64,000 bases of DNA, from contig QAOA01005854.1 in assembly GCA_003255065.1 (NCBI GenBank), positions 53,162 to 117,161 of the forward strand, written 5' to 3'. This DNA comes from Cercis canadensis. Its lineage: Eukaryota; Streptophyta; Magnoliopsida; Fabales; Fabaceae. Shown one piece after another: positions 1-11,711 of the stretch (within the stretch, counting starts at the first letter, position 1; each line of letters opens with the position of its first letter). The position numbers and the translations under genes are program-made. Below the pieces are notes generated by a model, which had not been told where the DNA came from, did no database searches, and saw only the letters and a program-made list of their open reading frames with translations.

Positions 1-443
1 AATCTATTTTTATTTTATTTTATNAAAATTAAAAAAAAAAATCTATTTTTATTTTATTTTATAAAAGGCAGGTACCTTTTAAGAAACATTGTGATATATG
101 ATTATTTTATTAAAATATAATAATTATTTTGAATTTTTCTTGCTCTTGCATCACATTTTGGGCAGGTATTTGACACAAGTCCATTTTGCTGTGCAAGCCC
201 AACTTTGAATTGTAAGGACATTGCCTTATAGATAATATTTTATTCTCAACTAGATTACATTTTTGGGAATAGGATTTTCAAGAATGCAATTTCTATAAAA
301 GTTAATAAAATATATTTGGTTATCACTTAATTTTTCTGAGAATATTATGCTATATTCTTAACAAAATTTCATTCTCATATTTGATTCAAGTGAAATATTT
401 TCAGGAATGTAATCAACTTTTCTAAAAATACATTTAATTCAAA
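1..443. other. AT-rich intergenic DNA, no gene
   Basis: No coding signal is seen on either strand. The first 23 bases are repeated at about 41-63 on the other side of a single N at 24, the same pattern as the other single-N joins in this window. The rest is AT-rich spacer leading to the target-site duplication of the MULE. Confidence 0.6.
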
Positions 444-452
444 TAAAAGAAA

Positions 453-640
453 GGCTTAAATGCACTTTTGGCCCCCCTATTTTACTTGAATGCATGATTT
501 GGTTCCCCCATTTTGAAAAACCACAAAACAGTTCACACTGTTTACTATGACGTTGTACTTTTGGTCCAAGACGCTAACACAGTCCAAATTTTAACTGAGA
601 GGATGACGTGACACACACATGGCAAGGACGTGGATGCCAC
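453..640. repeat. Left terminal inverted repeat of the MULE
   Basis: About 187 bp that pairs with 6600-6785. It opens with GGCTTAAATGCA followed by runs of the type TTTTGG-C5-TATTTTA. The first 30 or so bases resemble the ends of the short elements at 39254, 43725 and 44222. Confidence 0.88.
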
Positions 641-1433
641 ATGTGTGAAGCAATCCTTAATTGGACACCTAATTAAATTGCCAGCCCTTAATCTTCAGAA
701 ATGAAGTCACGCGACTAGCACGTGACAGGATTAAAACCTAATCGCAGCCGTAACAATTAGGGGAATTCATGAACCCCAATTGCACAGTTCGTGAGAACCT
801 ACTCTTGTAGATAAGGTGCGAACCTGGGATTAAGGGCAAAAGGAAGAGGGATTGAAGCGAACCGTGCGAAAGAGAATTAAGTGGAGGGGATTTGCACACG
901 AAAGGAAATTGGACGTGTGAAAGGCAGAAGATAGTAGAAATTTGCGATAGTGAGATCATCGAAGGGTGCGATGACTAGTGGGTGGGATTGGCTCAATCGC
1001 GACATTCCAGCCCATTTCCAGTGCATGTAATCTTCGAGTTGGTTTTTATTTTAGAATGAGGGAAATTGTATCTTTAGTTTTTAACTATTTTTTCTGGTTG
1101 GACCTGCGATGGATTGTACAAGTTTTGAGAATGAGAAAAATTATCACTTTTTTTAGTTTTAGTTTGTAATTGTCTTTTTGGTTCATTGAGTTAGTTGATA
1201 GGGACTTCTGGTCATGTGGTCCAGTAAGACTTCTCTTTTGTCAATTAATTGGTGTGGTCCATGGGATTTTGGAAGTCTATACTTTATGCGAAAGTGACTT
1301 AGGGTTTTGCAACTTTAAAACTTTATTGAATTATTGAGTGAATTGTAATGTCTGCATGTGCTTTACAAAATGGAGTAATTAAATAATTAATTTATATTTG
1401 TGTTTGTTGTTTATTTTTTGTATAAATTAGGCC

Positions 1434-4400
1434 TACTGTTGTAGAGAATTTCAGATTTACCATACATTATGGTGGGTATTTTGTGGGTGAAGATCCTTCA
1501 AGACAGTATGTGGGTGGGAAAATTGATGAGAGTGTTTACTATGACCCTGATAAGATATGTGTTTTCGATGTGCAAAATATGGTCAATTCATTGGGGTATA
1601 ACTCTCAGTCTCTTTTTCTTTTTGGTTTAGGCTGCCTGATAAGTGTATAGGTAATGGGTTAAGACCCCTTAACAGTGATGAAGATTTTATTGATTTTCTT
1701 TAAGTTGTTAATGATGTTGATATAATTGATTTGTATGTTGTGCATGAGGTTGATGAGCTCGAAGTGGTAGATGCAACATTGCTATTAGATGATGTTGTGA
1801 ATCAGGAACATAGGGAGGATAGAAATGTTGTAGGGTGTGAAAATGTTGAAAGTGCAGAAGGAGACCAAGGTGAAAATATTATAGGATCTTGTGCTATGGA
1901 AGATATAGAGGGTGACCATGTGGCGGGGAATGATGATGATCCACATATGGAAGGTGTATATATGGTTGGTGAAGATGTCCATAATGTAGATGTGAGAGGG
2001 ACTGATGGTACTGAAGATGTGGCAGAGAGGGATGCTATGGAAGATATTTCTGAGGATGATGTATTAGGGAGTGATGCCGATGATGAAAATGATGGCCATG
2101 TTGAACATGTGCCTGAGGAAGAGCAGGATAACAGGGAAGAGAACCTGCCAGATGTGGAGTTGAACCCGGAGGAATACAATTAAGACTATGACTGGACATA
2201 TGCACTGACAAAGGAGGCCTATGCATCACATCCAGTTGGTGGGCCCTCACATGAACAGCAAGAAAGGTCTGCAAGGGATAGTGAAGCTCCAGCAGAGACT
2301 GAACAACATCAAGGAGGTGGGCCCTCACATGTGCATATAGAAATTCCGCCAGAGGACATTTATGACTCTGAGAAGTTGGATACTCCTTCACCTTCTGATG
2401 ATGAAAGGTATGTCAGAAGACCAAAATACCCCAAGTTTAAAATGCCAAAAGATCTAAAGCAAATTCGTTTTAAGCTGGGGTTGAGGTTTAGCTCATTGAA
2501 GTTAGCAAAGCAAGTTGTCAAAGAATATGCCCTTGCCAATAAAAGGAATTTGAAAATTAAAAAAAAATGATGGCAAGAGGTTAGTGGTCAAATGCAGTGG
2601 GAAATGCAAGTGGTCTTTGAGGATAAGCAAAGTGCAAGGGCAATAATATTTTCAGGTGAAGACTGTCAATAAGTCACACATGTGTGCGAGATCATTAGTG
2701 AATAGACAAGCTAAAACAAGGTTCTTGGCTGAGAAACTGATGGAGAAGGTAAGGAAGGAACTAAATCTCAAGATCAAGATAGTGGTGGAAGATGCTAGGG
2801 CCAAATGGAGCTTGAAACTGTNGCAAATTCGTTTTGAGCTGGGGTTGAGGTTTAGCTCATTGAAGTTAGCAAAGCAAGCTGTCAAAGAATATGCCCTTGC
2901 CAATAAAAGGAATTTGAAAATAAAAAAAAAATGATGGCAATAGGTTAGTGGTCAAATGCAGTGGGAAATGCAAGTGGTCTTTGAGGATAAGTAAAGTGCA
3001 AGGGCAATAATATTTTCAGGTGAAGACTGTCAATAAGTCACACATGTGTGCGAGATCATTAGTGAATAGACAAGCTAAAACAAGGTTCTTGGCTGAGAAA
3101 CTGATGGAGAAGGTAAGGAAGGAACTAAATCTCAAGATCAAGACAGTGGTGGAAGATGCTAGGGCCAAATGGAGCTTGAACCTGTCCAAATGGCAAGCAT
3201 ATAAAGCAAAGAAGTTGGCTCAGGACATGTTCGAGGGAGCGGTTGACCAACAGTATGCACATCTGTGAGATTATGCAGAAAAGCTAAAGAGAAGCAACCC
3301 AGAGTCATCTGTTTGGATCAAGGTCCGCAAAGTGGCAAGAGAGGGTAATCCCATCTTCGAGCGGATGTATGTATGTTTTCATGCTTGCAAGGACAGTTTT
3401 GTGAACTACTGTATGCCTTTGATAGACATTGATGGATGCTTCTTGAAGGGAGAGTATGCTGGTCATTTGTTGTTAGCAGTTGGAAAAGATGACAACAACT
3501 AGATGTTCCCTATAGCATTTGCCATTATTGAGGTAGAAGATAAGGACACCTGAGAATGGTTTGTGGAGAAGTTACTTGAAGACAATGGAAGTGTGGCAGA
3601 GAGAAAATAGTCATTCATATCTAACCAACAAAAGGTTAGTTGAGTACGCTTTATTTACCTTCTGTTAACAACGGTTTAATTTTCTGTGAGTTTCTTATTG
3701 ACTTCTGTTGGCAGGGATTGAAAAGTGTAATTCAAAAATTTGAAGGGTCAAATGCGGAACACAGGAACTGTTGCAAGCACATCTATATAAATTATTTGAA
3801 GATTGCCAAACATATTGATGTTGATGAGGTGAATGCCCAGATGTGGAGAGCAGTAAGAGCAATAACCAAACAAGAATGACAGGTTGAATTAGAAATGCTT
3901 TAGCAATTGGATGAAGAATGTTACAAACATCTGATGCGGTTTAAACTAGAAGTGTGAGCAAGGTTTCATTTCCAAGTTTTTTCAAAGTGTGATCTTCAGG
4001 TTAATAACATGTGTGAGACATTCAACAAGGCTATCTTGGAGTACAGAGACAAGCCAATTATACAATTGGTGGAGAACTTGAGGCTTTACTTGATGCAACG
4101 ATTTATTAACCAACAACAACTTTGCAGTAGATCAGCCACCCTTCTTTGTCCACAAATTAGGGATATGGTAGCAAAGTTGACCAATGACAGTGACACATGG
4201 ATGTGTAGGTGGGTTGGAGACCCTAATGGAAGGTTGTATGAAGTCACAAAGATGTCAAAGAAGTATGTTGTAAATTTGGAACACAAATCTTGTTCTTGTT
4301 GGGCATGGGATTTCACTGGCATCCCATGTTGTCGTGCTATTTTTGCCATCTTGTGGAGTGGTCTTGAAGTGGATAACATGGTTGACAAAGCATACAGGTA

Positions 4401-4785
4401 TACCCTAATTTTGATTATATGTTAAACCTGTTTGTATTGCAAACTAAAATTTTATTCCAAAATCTTTTTGACAGGAGGGACAAAATTGTTGCATGCTACA
4501 CCAACATTATTACTCTGTAAATGGACAAAAGCTTTGACATAGGACTAATAAAGGACCAATTGATCCACCAACTTTAAGAAGAGCCCCTGGTAGGCCAAAG
4601 AAGTTGAGAAAGAAGTCAAGTGATGAGCAACTCAATAGTAACACACTGGGAAGACAATGCAGAACTATCATCTGTAGTAAGTGCGGCAAATGAGGCTACA
4701 ATGTAAGGACTTGCAATGGCAAGACTAGGGCTGACAGAGAAATTCCAAAGGGAGGGAACAAAGTCACTAATTCTGACTTGGATTA
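1434..4785 (+). pseudogene. Decayed mudrA-like MULE transposase
   Basis: Pieces appear in the family's usual order across several frames. First is an N-terminal module (HYGGYF, then YVGGKIDES) at about 1460-1530 after a possible splice acceptor at 1430. Next is an acidic low-complexity stretch at 1731-2180. A MuDR DNA-binding-like region (FSSLKLAKQVVKEYA) lies at about 2485-2530, and the MULE catalytic domain start (DIDGCFLKG, then LLLAVGKDDNN) at about 3427-3500. A SWIM finger (CSCWAWDFTGIPC) follows at about 4291-4330, and a zinc knuckle (CSKCGK) near 4675. Stops interrupt the frame, for example in the catalytic domain after GKDDNN at about 3501 and inside the zinc knuckle at about 4692. 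The SWIM motif ends CCRA where a His is usual. By family knowledge such proteins cut and paste the element; this copy cannot make a full-length one. Confidence 0.85.
2459..3184. repeat. 363-bp direct duplication around a single N (likely assembly artefact)
   Basis: 2459-2821 and 2823-3184 are near-identical, with about eight differences, and touch at the N at 2822. The duplication repeats the transposase DNA-binding region, and the second copy then continues into new sequence. The pattern fits two overlapping contigs or haplotypes placed end to end. Confidence 0.8.
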
Positions 4786-5942
4786 ATTTTCATGTGAAAT
4801 TCGATCATTTTTCCCATAAATTTGACTTCTGTTGTTGATTTGTAGGTCTTGAAGAATAAGTAACCTATTGGGATGAGAGTAAATTTTGAAGACCCAAATT
4901 GGGTGACAAATGCCTATGTTACCATGTCTGTTCCAAGCAAGCAAGCTGCAGCTAGGAAGTCAAGTAGAAAAAGGTCTACTTTATATCAACCAGCCCCATC
5001 AAGTGCTCCAGAAGATGCTCATGATGCTCCAGTTGCCAGTGCCTCACAACCAGTTAGACGAAGCAATAAAGGAAAAAAACATAAAGCTATTTAGGTGTTG
5101 GGTGATTGTCATGATGTCTTTGTACATGGTCATTATTTTGTATTTTGAAACAATGAGATTTGGGTAAATGTCTTTTTGTAAAATCATATTGTGAGTATCA
5201 TGTTTCTGTTCCCAATAGAATATGCATTGATGAAGAATTTTGTAAAGCAACATTGTCATTTGTCAATAGTGTGTCTGTGTTGACAGCATAAATGCACAGG
5301 AACTTATTTATTTTGGAACAATGGAATTGGATTTGATTATACTACTACAACTTGTTTATAGTAATTCAAATAACATTTTACCATGATTGATAGTTGAGTA
5401 GGATTCAAATGTCATTTTACTGTCCTTGCTATACACAATTTTAAGGCTTTCAGATAAAATGTGTTTGCACTTGACAAACGAAGAATGCCTCCAGTTTATT
5501 TGAAGCAAAAATCCTATTATTTTATAACAATGAGCCACACAAGTATATTGAGTTATGTGAAATACATGTGCTGCTAAGTCAAAGATACAAAATCATAGTT
5601 TCGAGTGCGAGTTTATTGTACAGAATACTTATCCAAGTCTTGAAATACACATAGCTAAATTTATTTGAAGACATAATGTATTATTGGAATAACCTCTATG
5701 CGTCATAAAAGAGAGAGAGATTGAGCACGAAGCTGTACAACAAAAAGGCTGTGCTTTGATACATCAACAATTGTCATTCCTCACTTCATTTACTCCGATT
5801 AACTATCTTGTTTATTTAACAGTGCAATTGCAGTAGATACAAGTAAAATATGCTCCTTAACCTACAAACAGAGCATCCTAAGGGTCCTTCAAGATTACAA
5901 CTAAAAGAGTATTTCTACTATTAAACCTACAAACAGAAGTCA

Positions 5943-6360
5943 CTAAGCTAACTTCAAAATTACAACTAACAGAACAATGATGATAAAAGTGCATAAGATC
6001 AACGCCAAAATCAAAGTTTTTCCCTCCACCTTAAGCAGCACAATCCGTGTTAACAAAGTTCTTCTCACATTCTTCTCACTTTCACTTACAGGGGGGGTCG
6101 TACCATTGAAAAAATTTGCAGCATCTTTTTCCTCCATTTTTTCCATCACATTCATGGTACCGATGACCTGGATTATCAGTTTCTCAATAAATCTTCATAG
6201 CTGCTTCCTTCGTGCAATCACATATAACCTTTTTCTCAAAAAGTTTTCTTCTTATTTTTCTACCCTCACTTATCTTCGAAAATTCAGCCACACTTGCAGA
6301 GGCTCCCATGGACATGCTCTGCCACTTTATATCACTCAGAAGCTTGATTTCGTCGTCCAT
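5943..6360 (-). pseudogene. GRF zinc-finger protein with C-terminal membrane segment, MULE passenger (broken)
   Basis: Read on minus, the region opens with MDDEIKLLSD at 6360. It goes on to a GRF-type finger: CDC at about 6218-6226, then TDNPGHRYHEC, a further Cys pair and FFQWYDPP. It ends in a strongly hydrophobic tail with ILALILCTFIIIVLL and stops at 5943. A stop after AAMKIY and a frame change at the seven-C run at about 6090 break the frame. The order of finger, short linker and C-terminal membrane helix is common in plant GRF proteins. It lies inside the MULE, opposite the transposase strand, so it is probably a passenger gene. What the passenger would do for the element is unknown. 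Confidence 0.72.
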
Positions 6361-6599
6361 GCTCTTTGCCTTCACGCTCGTTCTCCCCCTTTCGTGATCT
6401 AACTTATTGCATTTAACCCTCTCTGTTTCTACTTGTTTGTGGACATAGATGAAGAAGACAATCACATGCTATGCATGTGACCTTTTTAAACCAAAAAAAA
6501 ACACATCTATCTCTAATCAGGTTTCTAATTAAGAACTAATTACCTTTTAACAATAATCAACTGACAGGGTTTATTAAACAAATTCTTAAGTGCAAATTT

Positions 6600-6785
6600 G
6601 GCATATTGATAGTTGCCACGTATGTGCCATGTCATTCCCTCCGTTAAAATTTGGACGGAGTTAGCATGTAGGATTAAAAGTGCAACATCATAGTAAACAA
6701 TGGGGACTGTTTTGTGGTTTTTCAAAATGGGGGGACCAAATCATTCATTCGGGTAAAATAGGGGGACCAAAAATGCATTTAAGCC
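6600..6785. repeat. Right terminal inverted repeat of the MULE
   Basis: Reverse complement of 453-640 with scattered substitutions. It ends in TGCATTTAAGCC and is followed at once by the second copy of the 9-bp target duplication. Confidence 0.88.
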
Positions 6786-6794
6786 TAAAAGAAA

Positions 6795-7145
6795 ATAAGT
6801 AAAATAACATAACATGTACCTACAAAATGATGATCCATGGGAGCAAAAACACTTTCAACATTATAAATAATTCTAAAATGTACAAAGATACATCTTAATT
6901 ACTACATTGATGCTATCACAGATACATTAAATCATTGTTATTATACAATGGTGCGAAACATGAACTCCCAAAAAAAAAACACAAACTATTGTGCTATATA
7001 TGAAAGTAGCAAAAAGCAAACAAGTTCTCAGCTAACTTAATTAACAGTAGAGCAGCTACAATGTGTGTGCTACTAAAATTTGTTGCACATAAAAAGCTTT
7101 CAACTTAGGATTAATGTAAAAAAATAATCCATTGCACTTTGATAA
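6795..7145. other. AT-rich spacer, nothing recognised
   Basis: No reading frame, repeat end or RNA gene is visible between the MULE and the Myb/SANT-like remnant. Confidence 0.5.
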
Positions 7146-8052
7146 TTGATAATTATAGATCTAGTCCTCACCTTTTCTATATTAGTCAACCCCTCAAACT
7201 TCTTCAATTTTTCAAATACTTGCATCCTTTTCTCTGTTCATTCCTTTTCATGCTTGAAACAGCCAACAAGGTCACCAATATTGTCTTTGGTGCTCTCATA
7301 CACTTTTCCTAACACTTGCATAGTCTCTTTAAGTTGTTCGATTACAACATCGGTCCCTCTAGTTGTTTTCCTCATTCCCTTGCACTAGATGTAGAACCTG
7401 GGCTATTTGAAGCACCAATACCAGTGTGAGTGGAATAATGGCTTGGAGATTGTGGAAGTTGACTGTCAGCCATAGAATCAATAAGAGCCTCATCTATGTT
7501 TATATCATCACCTACAGATAAAGCATCTTCTTGCCTCTCTCTATCCATTCCCTTTCTCGCTAAGCCAAATAAATAACTAGCACATAAAAAATACCAAACA
7601 TAAGGGAAAAATATAGAAAATTAATTTAAACTACTATAAGATAAAAAGAGAAACAAAATGCATAGAGACTAGTATTGGGTTCAAAAGGTATGAGTTTAAG
7701 GACAAAAAGTAAAATAGTAGAAAAATAAGGGAATAGTATTATTGAACACTATGAGCTTGGTAATGTATAACTGAATAGTGTAAAATGGCTTAAACAATTG
7801 CTAAAGTATAGGTTAAGGGTATCAAATAATTCAAACAAGCAAGGAAGCTATGGACCAGATAGGTAAAAAGAAAAACCTTCAATATGTATAAAACATTTTT
7901 GAAATGAAAAAAAAGTTCAAGTCTGAAATTCCAACTCATTGCCATAAATGAACTCCATTAGCAACTTTATTTCTGGCATTAGCTTTTTCATTTGATGCAC
8001 TCGTTCCCAATCTAGATTATGCTACCTCATCCTCTCTTCACCCCCACGCCAA

Positions 8053-8087
<35 letters not shown>

Positions 8088-9700
8088 AGCAATGACAGAG
8101 GGTGTAGAGAAACAGGTTGGCAACATGGGATGTGAAAAATCAAATACTACATTTGAATGGTAGCTTTGATTTTCAAAAACTCAGTTCTGTGGAAGGAAGA
8201 GAAAACTAGTTACAAGGAAGGCTGCAAACATGGCCTAATCGCTGGCAAGGAGGAGGCAAATCAAGTGGGTCTCAAAGTGGGTTCAAGTTTAGTCAAGAGT
8301 TGGATTTGTATAGGGGCCGCATCAACTTGTGGAGCTTAAGGATGGGGAAGGGGAACAACACACACTGAAGTTCTACAAGAAGTATCAACTGTAGCACAAA
8401 AGAACTTTGAACCTTGGCCCACAATAAGCTGAACAATTAAAACTATAGTTGAAAGCTTAAATGAAGCTACTTACTAAAGATAAACTTATAGGCAACAAAA
8501 TACAATTGAAATGGAGCAATGAAGACTTCAATTGTTGTACCAGTGTACCTCATACCCGTATATTCAACTATACAAGTGAATATCTATGTAAAAGTTGGTT
8601 ATTCGTTATGATCTATTCTAGATAGACCAAATTTTCTTGTTCTATAAACCTAATTCTTCTAATTCCAAAAGAATTCCACACACCCCCACCCATTCTCCCC
8701 CTGAGCGCCTAAATGCCTTCATCAAGCTACAATGGAATTTGTCATGCAAGCACAATTTAGTTGCCTTTTCCTATTTGTAACTGATATATATCTAAGAACT
8801 TTACACTACCTGAATTAAAGGATTAGAACTATCTTCTCAAGAGAAAATTTAAGCATTCTAGAAAATTGAACCTTTTGAATAGAAAATAAATTCTTTAAAA
8901 ATGTTGACATGCTACTATACTTCACTGCCCTAGTTTTTTCAGCCACACAAATAAGTTGATGAAACTTTCCACATATATATAAAAATGGGGAAAAAAAATC
9001 AAAAAAATTGTAACAATAGAAAACAAAAGCAATCCATAAAGGGAATCAACTTGTACTAAGAATTTCTGATAAACAAAATTCATATGAAGTGCATGCAAAT
9101 TTACACACCAGAAGAAGAGGAATTGTCATTATTCTTCTTTCCCATAGCTTTGACAACAAATGACTTATACCTTTTACAACAAACCTTGCGCCTCAAAACT
9201 CTGATCTAAAAAACTCGCCCATCTCCAATCCTGAAAGAAATCCTCATTTTTGCCAAACTCCATGAAATGAGTTTCTAGGCAAAAAGGTGCTTGGAGTGGT
9301 GTTCTTAACACGAACAAGCCACAAATCCATGAAATACAATTTATACATCATAATCCAATAATGACATTCAACAAAGATTCAACTATGTTTCTAGTTTATC
9401 TAGGCATATAGAAGATAGATTAATCTAGGTTGCAAAAATCACATGAATATAACTGTGGGTACGGTTTAGTTTTTGGGAACCATCCAACAAATTATTTATA
9501 CCAGCAATAGCACACAAAGTGAAGGAGAATGAAGAAAAAAGAAGATTCTTACCAACTAGAAAGACAAAGACGCGAGTAGCAGAACGCTGGAGAAACGATG
9601 CAGAATGCAGAGGGAGAACACAACGACAGAGGGTTTCAAGCGTGAATGATGAAGGCTTCTTGAACGACAGTGTTTTAAAGAAATTGGGGGTAATTGAGTA
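7146..9700 (-). pseudogene. Remnant of a Myb/SANT-like gene
   Basis: Minus-strand pieces look like a decayed multi-exon gene. A leader-like exon (about 9700-9553) ends in a donor-like GTAAGAA. A short coding exon at 9145-9109 reads MGKKNNDNSSSS and ends at GTGTGT. A fragment at about 8040-7930 contains LDWERVHQMKKLMPE. The last part (about 7556-7146) reads MDRERQEDALSVGDD, a Ser/Gly-rich linker, then TDVVIEQLKETMQVLGK after a frame break. The acidic linker followed by a coiled C-terminus recalls plant Myb/SANT-like proteins, including those that travel with Harbinger transposons. I cannot tell whether this was a host gene or a transposon gene. A 26-base A run lies at about 8058-8083. Confidence 0.38.
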
Positions 9701-9719
9701 ATTTTACAAGCCAAAACTT

Positions 9720-11711
9720 TCTCCTTCCCACCGGAATCTTACTTTCCCATCCTCTGTTACTGGCCAACAGGTTCACCCTTGCCAGATTGCGTGGCACTTG
9801 TGTAACTCCTCTAAGAAAGCAAGTTAGCCTATCCTATTCGTTCTGACCCACACATGTTAAGTGACTAAGCAACTGATAATATACTTGAGGCTTGACAATA
9901 GCATCTCCTGCAAGTACGACAACGATAGCATGCACATTATAGCATCACCCGTATTGCACACAGCAAACAAGCCAACACAATAGACATGCATACACCAAAG
10001 CAAGTGTCACACACTAATGAGCAAAACAAAAGGCGGCAAATATATAAGAAGAAGGGCTACTCCTTTTATTGATAGAAATGAGTGCAATACAATACATTGA
10101 CAATTAATGTGTAAGGGAAGTAAATAGCAACATAAAGCCTACCCCTATGCTGGCACCAAGTCTCACCCCGGGTCACCTAACACCCTTCCCCTAAAGAGAC
10201 TAATATGCGAATTCCCTCATGGCAGGACAATACATCATTTTTTTCACCCAACATAAAGTCTTTTTTTGGAGTTCTAGGTATCGAAACGCCTATTAAGAGA
10301 TATGTAAATTCATCTAAAATCACGAGCTACGTGGCCATGTGCCAAACACCCACACTGGACAAGCATAGTGAAGTGAAAAGACCAAAATACCCCCAAACTT
10401 TATGAAAATGAAAAAAATTATCCAATGCTCCGTTTGGGCTCAAATTTGGCGTGTGGCTTCTCCAGACTCCTCTTTACTTCTTTGCAAAGTTTCAAATCAA
10501 TCGAAGTTGTCTAGATGCTCGAAATATACTCGTTACGTTTGTGGACCGTGACACCTTCACAGGTGGGAATGAAATTTTCAAGTTTCATTCACAAATTTTC
10601 ATTTTTGGGTATCTTTTATTACCGAGAATTATTTTTTATCTTTTGTTTCAAATGTGAGAAACTTTTATTCCCACCTCACTTTTCTAGGAATCTTAAAACA
10701 TGTTTGATACCAAACACCAGCTTAGTTTCAAACTCAATATCATGTTCCTTTTGGCCTTGGCCTTATTGTTGGTATGCCCAGCAACTTTTTCTTCCCCTTA
10801 CAACAAAAGTGATAATACATAGTAAATTCATTATCCTTTGTTACAGTAAAAGGACCAAAAATGTTCTTGCTCCAATAAAAGACTAAAATGCCCTTACATA
10901 AAGTATATATTCTCCCTCTCTCATTTTCATTCACACTCCGACCTCACGCTCTCACTCGGTTCTTCTTACTTTCTCCCTTGACCTAGCTAACTTAAGTGTC
11001 GGAGGTGGCGTTGGAGCTCCGACTTTGGCCTTCCCTTGACCGTTCCTCTCTCTTTTTGCAAGTTGCCGCACTCACTCTAACTCTGGTAACGACAAAAAGA
11101 AACTCAATATCATGTTTATTAAAAAAAAGAAAAAAAAATNTCACTCGGTTCTTCTTACTTTCTCCCTTGACCTAGCTAACTTAAGTGTCGGAGGTGGCGT
11201 TGGAGCTCCGGTTTTGGCCTTCCCTTGACCGTTCCTCTCTCTTTTTGCAAGTTGCCGCACTCACTCTAACTCTGGTAACGACAAAAAGAAACTCAATATC
11301 ATGTTTATTAAAAAAAAGAAAAAAAAATTACTAACATTCTTCCCTTTTTTTGGGCATCTAGATTGCATTAAGACTTGATAAAGTATAAACAAGCAAAATG
11401 CATGGTGATATAAGGTAAAAAAAAGTGTCCCAAGAACAAAAAGCTATATTAGAAAATTGAATGTGGTTTGTGGATCACAGGACCTAGCTAGTGGTTAATT
11501 TGTACCATGCCTAGTGCTGAAAACCTAGCTCTAAGCTTATCAGTATCGTGTTTTTCTTATTCTTATGTACCTCATAGACACTATGAAGGAAAAGAATGAA
11601 GAAAGAATGTTTCTATTTCCTAGGATTTATAAATGAAGAATGATCAAATTTTTGCAGGGTTGATCGAGAGAATAGGTGATTGAAGCTGCACAAACTTGGA
11701 ATTCTTAAATC
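9720..11711. other. Intergenic DNA, no gene recognised
   Basis: The region is mixed in composition, with a CT-rich stretch at 10910-11090 that resembles a plant 5' leader but opens no convincing coding frame. It contains the 188-bp duplication around the N at 11140. Confidence 0.45.
10952..11328. repeat. 188-bp direct duplication around a single N (likely assembly artefact)
   Basis: 10952-11139 and 11141-11328 are almost identical, with two clear substitutions near GAGCTCCG. They meet at the N at 11140. Confidence 0.8.

Larger units (their letters stand above)
453..6785 (+). mobile_element. Mutator-like element (MULE), 6.3 kb, with transposase and passenger gene remains
   Basis: The element starts with GGCTTAAATGCA at 453 and ends with the reverse complement at 6785. 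Inverted repeats run about 453-640 and 6600-6785, roughly 85% alike by eye. It is flanked by an exact 9-bp direct repeat, TAAAAGAAA, at 444-452 and 6786-6794, the target-site duplication length typical of Mutator elements. Inside are a plus-strand mudrA-like transposase and a minus-strand GRF zinc-finger gene, both decayed. The perfect target duplication suggests a fairly young insertion, but the broken reading frames mean it cannot move by itself. An internal 363-bp duplication around the N at 2822 is probably an assembly join. Confidence 0.93.

Noticed and set aside
1802-2391. Long minus-strand frames opposite the acidic part of the transposase
   Set aside because: They are Ser/His-rich mirror frames of a low-complexity acidic coding stretch.
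10000-10200. Possible retroelement end (ATATAAGAAG and CTAACACCC words)
   Set aside because: No terminal repeats, primer-binding site or coding remains were seen; too weak to name.
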